Assembly (NCBI RefSeq): GCF_000344685.1
Contig: NW_006920414.1
Coordinates: 753,438-814,871, forward strand
DNA from: Gloeophyllum trabeum ATCC 11539
Lineage: Eukaryota > Basidiomycota > Agaricomycetes > Gloeophyllales > Gloeophyllaceae
Reading direction: 5' to 3'
Length of the DNA stretch: 61,434 nucleotides
Part shown: positions 35,701 through 47,312 of the stretch, in pieces
Numbering within the stretch: position 1 is the stretch's first letter
How the letters are laid out: the number at the start of each line of letters is the position of its first letter
The notes under the pieces: model-generated
Databases searched by the model: none
The model's input: only the letters and a program-made list of their open reading frames with translations
What the model was told of the DNA's origin: nothing
Program-made: the position numbers and the translations under genes

Positions 35701-38539
35701 TAGGTCTGGCGCTACCAGTCCGATTTCCATCTCACCGCCTAGGAAGCTGGCATATGTTGGGGCATCGCGGCAGAATGAGAGTGTGGACTCTTTGCCTCAA
35801 TTCGCACCCCGTCGTCCGACGCATCGACCTCGTCATAGTATTGATGCGCCGGTGCTGTTGCCGAAGGAAAACCTACTGCGCCGAGACTCAAGTCCTGACA
35901 GCGGTTTATCTTCTGGGTCACCTCGGGTGATGCTTCGTCGGAGCAGCACAAAGACAGGAGCGAACCGCAATGGGATGTATGTACCCCGACTGGATGAGCC
36001 TCGCTCGCCAACGGATGCCGACCCGCGTGTGCCCTTCCCGCGCACTGTGTCTGGCGAACATCTTGGAACTGGCCAGGGATCCTCCGCCGACGTCTCTCGC
36101 CGGCCGACCTCTCCCGCTGAGGACAAGCCGCGTCAACCCAGAGGACGCTTCCAAAGCGAAATCGAGGGATCCAGCTCCCGGCGGCGACCTCGACCCAACT
36201 CTTATGATGACATGGGCGCGAAGCCAGGCAGAACTCGTTTTGAGAGTATGGTGAACTTGGGGGTCGTATCCAGCAATGCTAGTGCCAGTGACCTGATGTC
36301 CCGAAACTCCATGGACGGGAGTGCTGTCAGGGAGACGCTAATCGTCCGAGAGGATGGCAAAGCTTCTACTCAATTCGTACGTATACAGTCTGCTGCAGTA
36401 CTATCCATTCAACTTACGTCCTCCTTGTAGCAACTGGGCAACTGCATAGGTCGAGGGCAGTTCGGCTCTGTCTACCGCGCTCTGAACCTCAACACCGGTC
36501 AAATGGTTGCCGTCAAGCGCATACGGCTCGAAGGTTTGAAGGAAGACGAGATCTCGCAACTCATGGGTGAAGTTGACCTCCTGAAGAGTCTGTCACACCC
36601 AAGCATTGTTAAATATGAAGGCATGGCTAGAGATGCCGACACGTTAAGCATTGTCCTTGAGTACGTCTTTCCCCGGTCTCGTATGACGCAAAGCTGATCT
36701 AGCGAATAGATATGCTGAGAACGGATCTCTCGGGCAAACCATCAAAGCATTCGGTAAACTGAACGAACGTCTTGTCGCCACTTACGTAGTAAAGATCCTG
36801 GAAGGCCTCGATTACCTGCATCAGAACGACGTAGTGCATTGCGACCTCAAGGCTGCAAATATCCTCACGACAAAGAATGGAAATGTTAAGTTATCAGACT
36901 TCGGTGTCTCTCTCAACCTTCGGGCAATGGAACGCGAGATGAAAGACGTAGCCGGCACGCCGAATTGGATGGCTCCTGAGGTTATCGAACTGAAGGGTGC
37001 CTCCCCGAAGTCGGATATCTGGTCATTGGCATGCACCGTGATCGAGCTTCTGACCGGTCGTCCACCTTACGCTGATATTGCCAACAGTATGACGGGTAAG
37101 TTATGGTTGAACGGATGCATATGTGGATGAGACTAATGAAGTCGCATTGTAGTCATGTTCCGGATTGTCGAGGATGACGCGCCTCCGTTACCTGAGGGAT
37201 GCTCTGATCTCCTGAAGGACTTCTTGACGCAGTGCTTCCATAAAGATCCTGCCATGCGGCCTAGTGCGGAAATGCTCTGTGAGCATGAATGGCTCAAGAA
37301 GAACTGGATAGGTGCCAAGGTGAGAACCACGACCTATCCCACTACGACTTTATCTGACATGCAAAATGTAGGAACTGCGTCCTCAGGATAGCATACCATT
37401 CTTGCGTCGTGTTAGTGCTGATATGCACAAGCAGTCATCGGAGGCCGTCCAACGATACCTCGCTGGTGTTGACATACCCAAACCTTCGCCGACGTCTGGG
37501 GAGTTCTTCTCCAGCCCTGACGATACCCTTGCAGGATCGCCGCCTAAACGTCGTTTGTCGAATACCCCTTCTACCCCCATTTCTCACGACTCCGATGGTA
37601 TGGGCCCTCGTGAACACTCCTTTGTGAAGACCACGTTCAGTAAATGTAAGTATCTAACCTATATTCCCCTCGTCCTGTCTAATCGAACGTATCTCGTTAG
37701 CTATGATGTGCCGAGTGTGTCTGCAAGGGGTGAAGAAACACGCGGTATTGTGCGAGCAGTGCAGCTTGATTGCCCACTCAAAGTGTGCCGCCAACGCACC
37801 TCCCACTTGCGACCTTCGCTCTCAATTGCTTCTTTTTGCCCAGTACGCGGAGAAAGGTGTACCAGGGAGCGCATATACCAGTGCTATGGAGGCCATTGCT
37901 GCCGCGCAAATTCCAGGCAGTAGCCCTTCGTCCGAAGTAGGCGTCTTATCTTCTCCCAGGACTAGTATCGATTCACCGCCGTTGCAATCTCCTCTGGTTG
38001 TGACGCCCCACCCTCCTACCGCCTTCAAGATGATGGGAGGAGTTTTTAAGCGCTCTCGATCTTCTTTATCCGCTGAAACCGTCGACTCTCATTCGGCTAC
38101 GTCCTTGCCCATACCCCCGTCTTCACCGCCTCCCATGCCTCCTCCTGTGGAGAAACCTCTTCGCAAGAAGCACTCGGTGCTCAAGCGGAACAGAGAGGGG
38201 AAGGATAGACCTCGGTCTATCTCGAGCAACAGCACGACACCAAACACCGCGAGTATGCGAAGTGCCCTGACTACAACTGAGAGCTTCAAGACTGCAGGAA
38301 GGAATTCAGTCGCCTCAGGAAGTGAGACGGAGACCGGCCGTGGTTCGGATGGCCCATTTTCTAGCTCTGGAGGCTCGGAGTCACAAAGAGCTTCCAAGGT
38401 CAGCGCCCTGTCCGACGTATCGGAGATTGGAGAAGCCTCATCGAATCGGATCCCCGGAGACATCTCCACTGGCACCAAGCGACACAGGAGGCGCGACCGC
38501 GACTCGAAGTCATCAAATGGTGGATGTGTTGTACAATAA
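32798..38539 (+). CDS. CH domain - Cdc7/SepH-type kinase - C1 domain - CaaX protein
   Basis: Seven exons (32798-34389, 34444-36376, 36431-36660, 36710-37095, 37153-37319, 37372-37645, 37701-38539) sum to 5421 nt, giving 1806 residues. Long disordered Ser/Pro-rich segments surround four modules. First, a calponin-homology-like domain around residues 510-620 ([33 protein letters not shown]). Second, a protein kinase around 1170-1430: glycine loop [29 protein letters not shown] (Cys instead of Arg before the catalytic Asp), [13 protein letters not shown] and [10 protein letters not shown]. Third, a C1 zinc domain near 1513-1562 with the complete H-x12-C-x2-C...C-x2-C-x4-H-x2-C-x7-C spacing. Fourth, a C-terminal CVVQ after a polybasic stretch ([11 protein letters not shown]), a farnesylation-type CaaX box. 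The kinase core matches Cdc7 (fission yeast) / SepH (Aspergillus), septation-initiation kinases acting at spindle poles. Membrane targeting is inferred. Confidence 0.9.
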
Positions 38540-39057
38540 TTTCCTATGCAGGCCGCGTCATATATCTTTCCCAATCGCGGTCCTTAGTTTGATTCTTAAC
38601 TCCCATTGCATAGGCCTCTACTTATCGTCGTTTCCAGTTAATTCCCGGACAGTGTATTGTCTACTATTGATTCCTGCCTGGATTGTCGCATACATAGTCG
38701 TTGCTCCTACTATTATTACCCATCACTCTCGTACATTCACTTTGCTCCCTTAGCTGATTGATGCGCAATTGACTCCCGCACGTCTGCTTCCTGCGAGAGT
38801 TGGGAATAAAATCCTAAGTACGTATACAGTGTATACTCGAGCTCGAGAGGGCAGGGCCGTCAGTTCAAACTCCGCTTGGATGCCTTATTGGCGCCACAAT
38901 TTGAGCGAGGGCCATCTCTCTTGCTCTGCGCACTGCACCCTCGCGACCGCTCGTCTCCGTCGAAATACCACTTTGGGTCTGCTCTGTTGAGGGAGGCATC
39001 CAGTTTCTGTCTGCTGTACACTTTAAGGGTTTTGTTTTCCATTCCATTTCTGTCGTA
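38540..39057. other. Intergenic region between kinase gene and MPE1
   Basis: About 520 bp between tandem genes. It should contain the kinase 3' end and the MPE1 promoter. No additional gene is seen; a short alternating acgtatacagtgtatact sequence lies near 38820. Confidence 0.5.
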
Positions 39058-41112
39058 ATGGCATCGTCTGTTTACTACAAGTTCAAGTCGCAAAAGAATG
39101 AATCTAGGGTGTCCTTCGACGGCACAGGGATATCTGTTTTTGACTTGAAGAGAGAGATTATCCTTCAGAACAATCTGGGTAAGGCCAATGACTTTGACCT
39201 GTTTGTTTATGATGCGTCGTCTGGTGATGGTGAGCGTTGTCTTCTGAGTCAGGGTATGTGTGTTGATGGACCGTACTGGTCAGAGTACAAGGATGATTCA
39301 CAAATCATCCAGCGTTCGTCGTCTGTGGTTGTGAAGCGACTACCGTCTTCACGCCCTGGAAAGGGTAAAGCTGCCCTGTATTTGGCGGGTGCTCCGAGTA
39401 GTGCACCTGCAATCGACGCCGCATCGAAGTCTAGCACCATTCTCAGTGGTAATTCTAGTTGGCATAAAGGCTCAATAAGCAAACGATTCGATGGAAAGGA
39501 AGAGGAAAAGCCTGTTACACCTAAAGCGCCCCAAGTACGTTAAGGATGTCCCTTTTCACGATGTTTAACGTCCTTAGGCGTTCATTCAGGTGAGAATCAA
39601 GGCCAATAACATCACTAAGGATGATGAAGCTGCTGCGATGGCTGCTATGTTCCAAGCTCAAACTCAGAACTGGGAGGAGACTCAGGAGAAGATGTCACAG
39701 TTGGTGTCGCTCTTATACGAGCTCTTTGTGCATTATAGTTCTGTGAATCTCATAAACATTACTTTGCTTTGTCTTGCACCTCCTCCGATATCTATAGCGC
39801 GACTCGTGTCTACAATAATTCCCGGGGTACTGGTTTTAACCGAGGCGGTAAGCCCCATCACGCACCGTCCCATCAGCCAGATCGTCCCCTGCCTCCGAGC
39901 TATGTCTGCTATCGTTGTGGAAAGAAAGGTTGGCATGATATTCCATTTCCCGCCCATGTTTACTGACTTGACCTTTTAAGGTCATTGGATTCAGGACTGC
40001 CCGACGAATAATGACCGTGATTTTGACCACAAGCCCCGTATCAAGCGCACAACTGGAATACCTCGTAGTTTCCTGAAGGCGGTGGAGGGTCCAACGGCTG
40101 GCGGGCAAGGTGTTATGGTCACGCCTGAAGGTGGCTACGTTATTGCACAACCAGACGTGTAAGCAGCTCTCGTTCTTCTGATGAGTAGGCAATCAATCTT
40201 TCTTTAGGGCCTCCTGGCAAAAGCAGGTGATGCACCGAAGAGGGCTGACTGAAGCGGACATTCGAGAGCGGACGCCCAGCGACCCATCCCTAACATGTCC
40301 GGTAGACAACAAATTATTCCGGGATGCCGTCAAGACACCATGCTGTGGTAAACTGTACTGTGAAGAATGCATCCAGACCCATTTATTAGAACGAGATTTC
40401 GTGTGTCCGAATTGTGGCAAGAAGATTCCTTCCCTTGACAAGCTGGTTATGGATAAGCCGACGAGGACGAAAGTGGCGGATTACATCGACAAAGCCATCG
40501 AGGAGAGTAAAAAGGATTCCGCTGAGGAAGCGTCCCACAATGTTGCTGGGCCGAGTAGTGTGGCGGACCAAGTGCGTCTCTTTCTTCCGCCCTTCTTGTT
40601 TCGCGCTGACGGTTTGATAGGCAATCGCGAATGCAGAGACGGCGGCGTTAGAGCAAGATGTGTATTCGCAGCAGCAACCTGGTGGCGGCATGGACATGAC
40701 CCAATACATCGATTCCTTACAGGCACAAATCAAGCAACTGTCTGTTGTCCTGAACAACTCCGCCCTTCCGAACGATGTTCGCCAGCAGACCCAGATGAAG
40801 TACCAAGAGCTGCACATGCAGCTCTCCGAAGCTCAGACCTTCGCTGCCGCTCTGTCCGCCGCCACTACCTTACAGCAACAACTCCAGAACAACGGCGGCA
40901 ACTTACCTATGCCGGGCTTCCCGCAGAACGATTACACCGGCGGCTGGCCGACTCCCTTCCAGCCCCAGCAGCTACCTCCTCAGGATGGCGCTTATCAGCG
41001 TTTGCCTGTCAACAACCGTCGGCGAAATCTGAAGCGAGATCGGCCCTCTGATTTCTTGGAAGTCGCGGGAAATGAGGGGCAAGAAGCGAAGGTCGCTCGG
41101 TACTGGGAGTAG
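39058..41112 (+). CDS. MPE1: Mpe1/RBBP6: DWNN domain, zinc knuckle and RING (mRNA 3'-end processing)
   Basis: Subunit of the cleavage and polyadenylation factor with ubiquitin-ligase features. The ATG at 39058 opens the ubiquitin-like DWNN domain (YYKFKSQKNESRVSFDGTG; DLKREIILQNNLGKANDFDL), joined over a short intron to DEYKDDSQIIQRSSSVVVKR. A CCHC zinc knuckle follows: YVCYRCGKKGHWIQDCP, with an intron between KKG and HWI. Then come IPRSFLKAVEGPTAGGQGVM and the RING/U-box CPVDNKLFRDAVKTPCCGKL-YCEECIQTHL-CPNC. The tail (40620-41112) is Gln/Pro/Asn-rich and ends KRDRPSDFLEVAG...VARYWE. About seven exons. All hallmark domains are present in the usual order and no truncation is seen. Confidence 0.95.
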
Positions 41113-43140
41113 GCGCGTCCTGCGGCTGATGTGACTTCGGTGTGGCGCGTGTTGTCGATCACAATCGGTAATGTATATTCGCTTATTTCGTCATGTATAC
41201 TCCTACGCATCCTCAGAATATAATATGTTCATTCGTCGGCTCACGACAGTTGGAAATATTGGCAGAATCCTATTCTCAGCTGCTTGCGCATGTGGGATGG
41301 GAGATGTAGTTCAGGCCACGGAAACAGCAACAGTGCGGAATTCCTGTCTGCGTCGACCTTGCGGCACTCCAAGCCGTAGCACCTCAGTCCGAGTCTCCGG
41401 TAGTACTGGTTCAGGGTCGCGAGTAACCTCCGTTTTGTCAGGGAAGGATGTCAGCTTCTCGACGGTCGATTTTCACAATGAGATTAGGCTCAAAGCATTG
41501 CCAAACGTTCAGTAATGATTATCTAACCCCATGTAATGCATCCTATTTCGTTGAACTTGTTTCCTCTGACGACGCCAGCGGTCCATTATAAGGCTATAAT
41601 CAGTATGATATCGAAGGTCATACATATTTGTCACCACCAGAATTACTCCTAACCCTAGTCGCGCCTCGCGAACCAGGACTAGATGTTCGTCCTGCTTTGA
41701 AATCGATCTGGCCGATATGTCGTGCTCGTGGTACTCACACAGCACGCCGTTTCAATAACAAAGCTCCTGCACTTAATCGCGGTCCACATTCCGACCACGG
41801 GGTTTCGCTTCCTCAAGGAGGCACTTGTATCTCGGCGAGACGCAGAAATACTCGATGATATAGGTCTGTCGCTGAATATTATCGAGGCATTTAGAGTTTA
41901 TTGAGACAGATCGAGATCGAGGACCAGATTGGATTCGAAGGATCTTGCCATGCGATGCAGTCAGACCACTGACAGCCGCTTGCAGATCGATAGACCATCA
42001 ATTCAGAAAACCACGTATAGTCGGAGTGGGTCGGAGTGGATGCCAGGGACGTCGGAAGAAGGTAGAGAAGTCCAGATGGTCTGATTTCTGTCTCTCGGGG
42101 ACTTGAAATTTCTTGTCCGACGTGGTCTGACTGTAAATGATTTTCAAAAAGTGGGCCCATCGACCTGCAAATGGCTGGAAGTCTTCGCAGAGATGGGGGA
42201 CCAGGAGAGCACTACCATCAAATTCAAGATTGCCTAGAGTCGGACAATATCGGAGTACATCTTCCGGACAGGATTCATAACACCTGCACAAACGATTCGA
42301 GTGGTCTCTCTGGCACAATCCGCTCAGCTGAAGATGCAAACGTCAAGTTAGTCATTTACACGTCGATTACCACAAGATGGGGCACCGAGAAACCTTCCCT
42401 GATTCATGCCTCTGAGGTCGCCCCGTGGTGACGTTACTACTCGGCCCACGTCGATAGACTGGGCGATGGGCCGTGCGAGCGGCCTTCGCGTGTACGTTGT
42501 AAGTGTGTGTGCTCGCCGGGGGGCGTCATACGCCGTACTGTACGGCTTTACTCATCCATCTGGCGTCGTATAGCTCCGGAGGGAAAGACCAAGAATCGTC
42601 GATCTGTATTACATACATAGCACTACTTTCATTTACTGCTTATCAGCGTTCGCTGACCTCCCGTGATGAGTCAACGTCGGAGCTCCATATTTGATATGTC
42701 TAATGGATACCTCGTATGCTCCGGCGCAGTCTAAGGGTACGAAGCGGCGTAGTAGCCAGGCGTTAGCGTCCATATTGGTGGTATTTTCTCAACCTTCACC
42801 ACGTCAGACCGACTCGCTTACGATGATCGTCAGGGACGATATGAACCTCTTCCGGCGGTGCATCGCCCATCATTGTAAATCCGTTTCATACAGCTAAGTA
42901 CCCGCGCACCGCGTGCTTGACTGGTGGCAAAGGGCAAATCAAGGAGCGGGTCTGAATCTCCGATGTGATTCTTGCAGATCGAACTCCATCTTATACGACC
43001 CCCGGAGTACGGTGGGGGAGACTCTAAGCGCAGAACAATCTCGATACCGAAAAGTCGTCTAATCGTACCATTGGCATACAAATGTCGTTGTGAATTTCCT
43101 GGGCTACATCACTCAGTCTGTTCATTCCCTAGCTGCCGCG
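41113..43140. other. Gene-poor 2-kb region
   Basis: No complete gene is supported. A minus-strand frame at 41998-42339 looks like part of an F-box/LRR protein and is listed separately. Plus frames at 41722-41904 (FRFLKEALVSRRDAEILDDI) and 42691-43080 (ELHLIRPPEYGGGDSKRR) have protein-like composition but do not assemble into a model. The latter could be upstream exons of the zinc-finger gene. A small inverted repeat (gccgta/tacggc) lies near 42533. Confidence 0.4.
41998..42339 (-). pseudogene. Possible F-box/LRR protein relic
   Basis: The frame contains CPEDVLRYCPTLGNLEFDGS and LLVPHLCEDFQPFAGRWAHF. These resemble the leucine-rich stretches after the F-box in the large, rapidly evolving Agaricomycete F-box family. 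No F-box, no ATG-bounded start and no convincing continuation are visible in the flanks; an acceptor-like ttcag lies just upstream near 42330. I read it as a decayed fragment, with chance similarity as the alternative. Confidence 0.25.
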
Positions 43141-44748
43141 ATGACTTACACGGAGGCTGCTTTCTCGGTAGAGCAGTTACTTGGCTTCAAGGTTTGCATC
43201 GATTTCCCGAATATAACACAACCTCCGAGGCTATTCTTTGAGTCGATCGGACGACGAGGCACTCTAGGAATCACTTCTGGGCAGACTTCCGGGACTTTCA
43301 TCAAATTCGAGACAGCTAATTCCACCACAACTGGTCACTGCGTTTTAAGATTCTATGCCCTGAATCGCGCCGGTAATGATGGACCGGATGCATCTACACC
43401 CGACCTACAAGGCATGTTACAACCTCACACAAACTGTACCTTCTCAGTCGGTAGCAGTCCACGGGCCACTGGCTACGGTAAGTGTGCACAATTGCGCAGT
43501 GCGGAGGTCTTCTGGTTTTTACAACGCTCTGGGATAGGATACGACGAGGAGAACTCGTATTCGAGCCCGAAGGTCTTTCATCAACCCCCGGGGAATGATT
43601 CGCGCCACTGTCTGGAAGGACCAAAAGCTGAAGACATCGACCACTTCGCCATGCCATATCATTGCCTAAGTCCTGTCTGGTCACCATTAACTCACGTTAG
43701 CCACCCAATGCAGGGTAGGTCAATCGTCTCGTGAGTCAGTTGTGCACATATGCTGATAGACTGTTTATAGACTCGGCGGCGAACATATCTCCTGTGCAGG
43801 CTTGTATGCTGCCAGATCCTCCCATGGTTCTTACAGGCTTCCCTGATGAAGGTCATTTCGCCACAGATCCAAGTAGGTTGGCACTCATCTACGACCCTGG
43901 ACTCTTGACGCGAATTGTTACGTACAGACATGCATAGTACGAACACGGACATGTCATTGTCGAATTCTTCCTCGGTCTTCCAGCACCATGCCGGGCACTT
44001 CACAACTATGCCTAACTCTGCTACCACAAGTTACTTTGGAGCGTTCGGTGAGACCGAGGTACAGATGGGAGTCGATGTGCGGTCAGGAGCTTTGGGTGCG
44101 ACCATTGTCATCCAGTAGAGACGAGATGCTAATTTTTTGCAAGGCCTGACGGTAGGCGATGCTTGTTCCAGAGAACAGCGGGGGCTTTACCCGCCTCGAG
44201 TTCCGTATGCGCCTCAAGCTTCCTCATCGCTTCACAATGTCCTCCCAAGTGACCCACAAGGTCTCTCCATCCCGAGTGACACTAGTAGCTTGCTCTCCGG
44301 ATTCCCTACGCCTTCCACGAGACCGCACAGTCATGGGGCAACCCCCGAGCCGGGACCATCAGCCAGCCTACAGGCTGGTTCATCCGTCCTGGAGCGGGTA
44401 AGCGAGGACGAAAGTACAGATGCTGCAATAGCGAAACGCCGAGGGAAGCCCAGGAGGCAATCAGCGTCACTATACATCTACCACTGCCCTCACCCGACGT
44501 GCACTCGCGTCTTCCGCTCGGAATACACCTGTCGTGTGCATTCCGGTGTCCATATCCCGAAACCTCGCAAAATTATCCCCTGCACCCAGCCTGGCTGTAG
44601 GGAAACGTTTACCAGGCAGCACGATCGGCTCAGACACGAGGTCACTCAGCACGACAAGATATGTGAATTCTCGTGCACAATCTGCCATAGATTTTTTTCT
44701 TCAGCGCCGATGCTAGAGAAGCACAAGTGCACAGCGTACCGGCGATGA
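43141..44748 (+). CDS. C2H2 zinc-finger transcription factor (N-terminus provisional)
   Basis: The last exon (about 44184-44748) carries three tandem fingers near the C-terminus: CPHPTCTRVFRSEYTCRVHS-GVH, CTQPGCRETFTRQHDRLRHE-VTQH and CTICHRFFSSAPMLEKHKC, the third of C2HC type. It is preceded by a basic RRGKPRRQSA. Upstream exons join in phase: 43141-about 43475 (MTYTEAAFSVEQLLGF...), YDEENSYSSPKVFHQPPGND (from about 43540), ANISPVQACMLPDPPMVLTG (from about 43778) and MHSTNTDMSLSNSSSVFQHH (from about 43931). These are unstructured, as in fungal activators. The ATG at 43141 is the first good start, but more 5' exons in 42700-43080 cannot be excluded. DNA target unknown. Confidence 0.75.
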
Positions 44749-47312
44749 AATCCTGCAGTACTAATAAGTTCATGTTTTCTCCTGGGCGACTGGGCATTGA
44801 CAGGCTTGACATTCAAATCGGCATCGCATCGTTCATCCCGCATAGTCATTGATGATAGCTGTATATTGCTCGATATAATGCATGTACTCACTCCTGTAAT
44901 ACGTATCTTATGCATATCACTTCAGGGTTGTGCTCGCAAACTGCTTCCAACTCGTTATTGAAACTTCTAGCAGGCCAGCCTCCGCCAGACGCCACCAGCC
45001 ATGCTGTATCAGAATTGGCTCCGCAGATGAATCTAGAGAGTCCACCCCACCGAGGCGGATTCGGGCAAGATAATGTATGTAGGTCGGGGTCATCATTGGG
45101 TCATCAAGGAAAGTAAGCGGGGATTCGAGGGCACATGGAAGCACGGCGAAGCCCAGCCCATCCCCCAGCCTCCGATCAGCGACCGGCCCCGCAGCTAGTG
45201 AACCTCCTCGACCGCAGTTTTGACGGGATGTGGGTCGTCCGCGACTCCAAGCCATCAAGACGTTTCGAAGAGCAGGCTACCAGGGGTATGCCATCCTGGA
45301 ACTCTGGCTTCATCTCACCAGGAATAATCAAAAAAGCAATCAGGTACGACCACCGGTGGCAGAGATGCTACAGAAAAATCAATTCGATACCCAGATGGGG
45401 GATAGTTGGAGGGCTTGTAACCCCACGATCAACTGCAGGGCCGCTGGAGAGACGGAAAGTTGGCGACTATACCTGAGTTATACCGTAACGATTTTGATCC
45501 CAATGATGCAAGCTCACACGACCGGGGTTCATTCAAACGTTCTGAATCGCCCTCAGACGCACCAACCGAGGAGTAGCGGCCCATCATTGTCCTGTAAAGC
45601 CACCGAGCTGCGCGTACACCGCCAGGAGGACGAGCGGGTCACTTGATCGCGGGAGAAGACCATCATGGATCATCTCTCACAGCGTCGCAAGCTGCCGTAC
45701 TTCCACCGAGTACCGCAGCCACAAAGCCACGAAACCTGGGTGGATGGGGATGCGTATTCCAAATGGCTACCCGTCTAGGCAATGTGACGTCCATGTCGTC
45801 CATGTTAACCCTGTAAATGCCAGGAGTTGTTCACGACTTACTCCAGATGCGCAGTCCATTCAAGTTAGCATCGCGCGAGAGAATTGCAATGCCCAAAGCG
45901 AAGTGGTGCAACTGCTCCGGAGCTAATGCAGAACAATCTTTACCTTCACGCAGGTTACGTGTCTGGTAATACCCACTCCGGCCCTCTCGTACCGCTCCGT
46001 ACTCTGCCGAGGGTGCAGTATAACGAGTGTAGTGGGGGGCCCAGACTAGATTGCACAAGCCAAAAGAGGTCGATGGAGTGTGATGCATGAGGATACCATT
46101 CTTGTCACTGGTCAGTACAGCCGTGGGCGCGAGCTTTAGACAGAGGAGCGCGATATCCCAAGTGACCCGCAAGAGGGAGAGTGTGGTGGGTGAGATTTTC
46201 GCCCCGCGTTCGTGGACATGGGCCAAAAAGGGCAGACGTCTCTTAACGCCGAGATGATGAACCTGCTGCCGTCACAGAAGGCGATGTCAGCTGGACGCTC
46301 CCTCAGCCGCGAATGACAGGACGTCGCGGCGATTTTGGCGCAGTGTGATATGGGGGACAAATAGGGCGACTACTTACTGCGATGTTGTTCTTCGCTTCGC
46401 AGACCAAACCGAGGTTTGGTAAGCGCTCTCTAGCAAACAACTATATCTGCTGAGAGCCTCCACCTCGACGCATGATTTATACACATCGGGAAAATATTCA
46501 ACAGGTCCATTGCTTGTCTCTACAGTGTCGTCGTTTGTAAGTATCCCGGTTATAGGCTAGTTAACACTTACGGCATATACGTGTGGCAGCTATTTCTTAT
46601 TTGGTTTTGTGGCACCGTCGTCGACTTGCCAGCCAACTACTGTAGTCTTACAAATCTATGAAGCCACTCTGCTATTATTTAGCATCAGCAGTCCTTATTG
46701 AGAGCCAGACGACGAAACACTAAGTAAGCGTGTTCTGACACGGCGCTTCTTTGATGTTCGGGTTGAGGACGCCACCCGAAGACAACAAAATCTGTGAAAC
46801 CTGGCGGTTAGGCTCGTGACCAGCCTGTCGTACCAACATTGAGGGCAGAATATTTCTCTAGCCTGACTCTGCCCTCAATCAGGCTACGAGACGGTGGTCA
46901 CGAGCCTACCTGGCGGTATTGCGATCAACATATGCTCGAACCGGACCTTGGGATAACAGCCGCGCAGTCCCTGTATGCGAGAAAGTGTGTACTACAAAAC
47001 TAGGCCATAGATTAGGGTCTTCCAGCCAGCTTTCGCCGGTAGCCTTCGATTCAGAGAGAGCACAAGAAAATACCTGATGGCTCAAGACTCTGAAGTCTTT
47101 CGCCGATTCCTGTCAAGCCTGAGTTAGACGAAAATAATGAGAATGGCTTCAAGCTTTCAGTGGTACGAAAGTGTCCAAGCAACTACGACGAAGTAGTGGT
47201 ACAAAAGCAGAAGCGATGCATCCTATTGCAGAAATGTTGATGCTGAGAACCCGAGTTACGGCAGGAACGCGTTTGCGCCGCCACCCGCCACGCTAACCAT
47301 CACCTCGACGGT
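44749..47312. other. Gene-poor 2.6-kb region with a MITE
   Basis: No supported gene. Plus frames around 45135-45646 are Ser/Pro-rich or basic and interrupted by stops in each reading; they may be a decayed gene. 46380-47290 has almost no open frame and contains the hairpin element at 46809-46908. The final 150 bp upstream of 47313 should include the VPS5 promoter. Confidence 0.45.
46809..46908. mobile_element. MITE-like 100-bp hairpin with 9-bp target-site duplication
   Basis: The element starts taggctcgtgacca and ends with the exact reverse complement (14-bp perfect terminal repeats). Its inner arms also pair (ttgagggcaga against tctgccctcaa), so the whole unit folds into one hairpin with a loop of about 20 nt. 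It is flanked on both sides by the identical 9-mer cctggcggt (46800-46808 and 46909-46917), as expected for a target duplication. A 9-bp duplication fits Mutator-like (MULE) elements best. There is no coding capacity, so movement would need a transposase in trans. Confidence 0.85.

Noticed and set aside
38855..38880. B-box-like sequence (cagttcaaactcc)
   Set aside because: The context does not fold into a tRNA cloverleaf.
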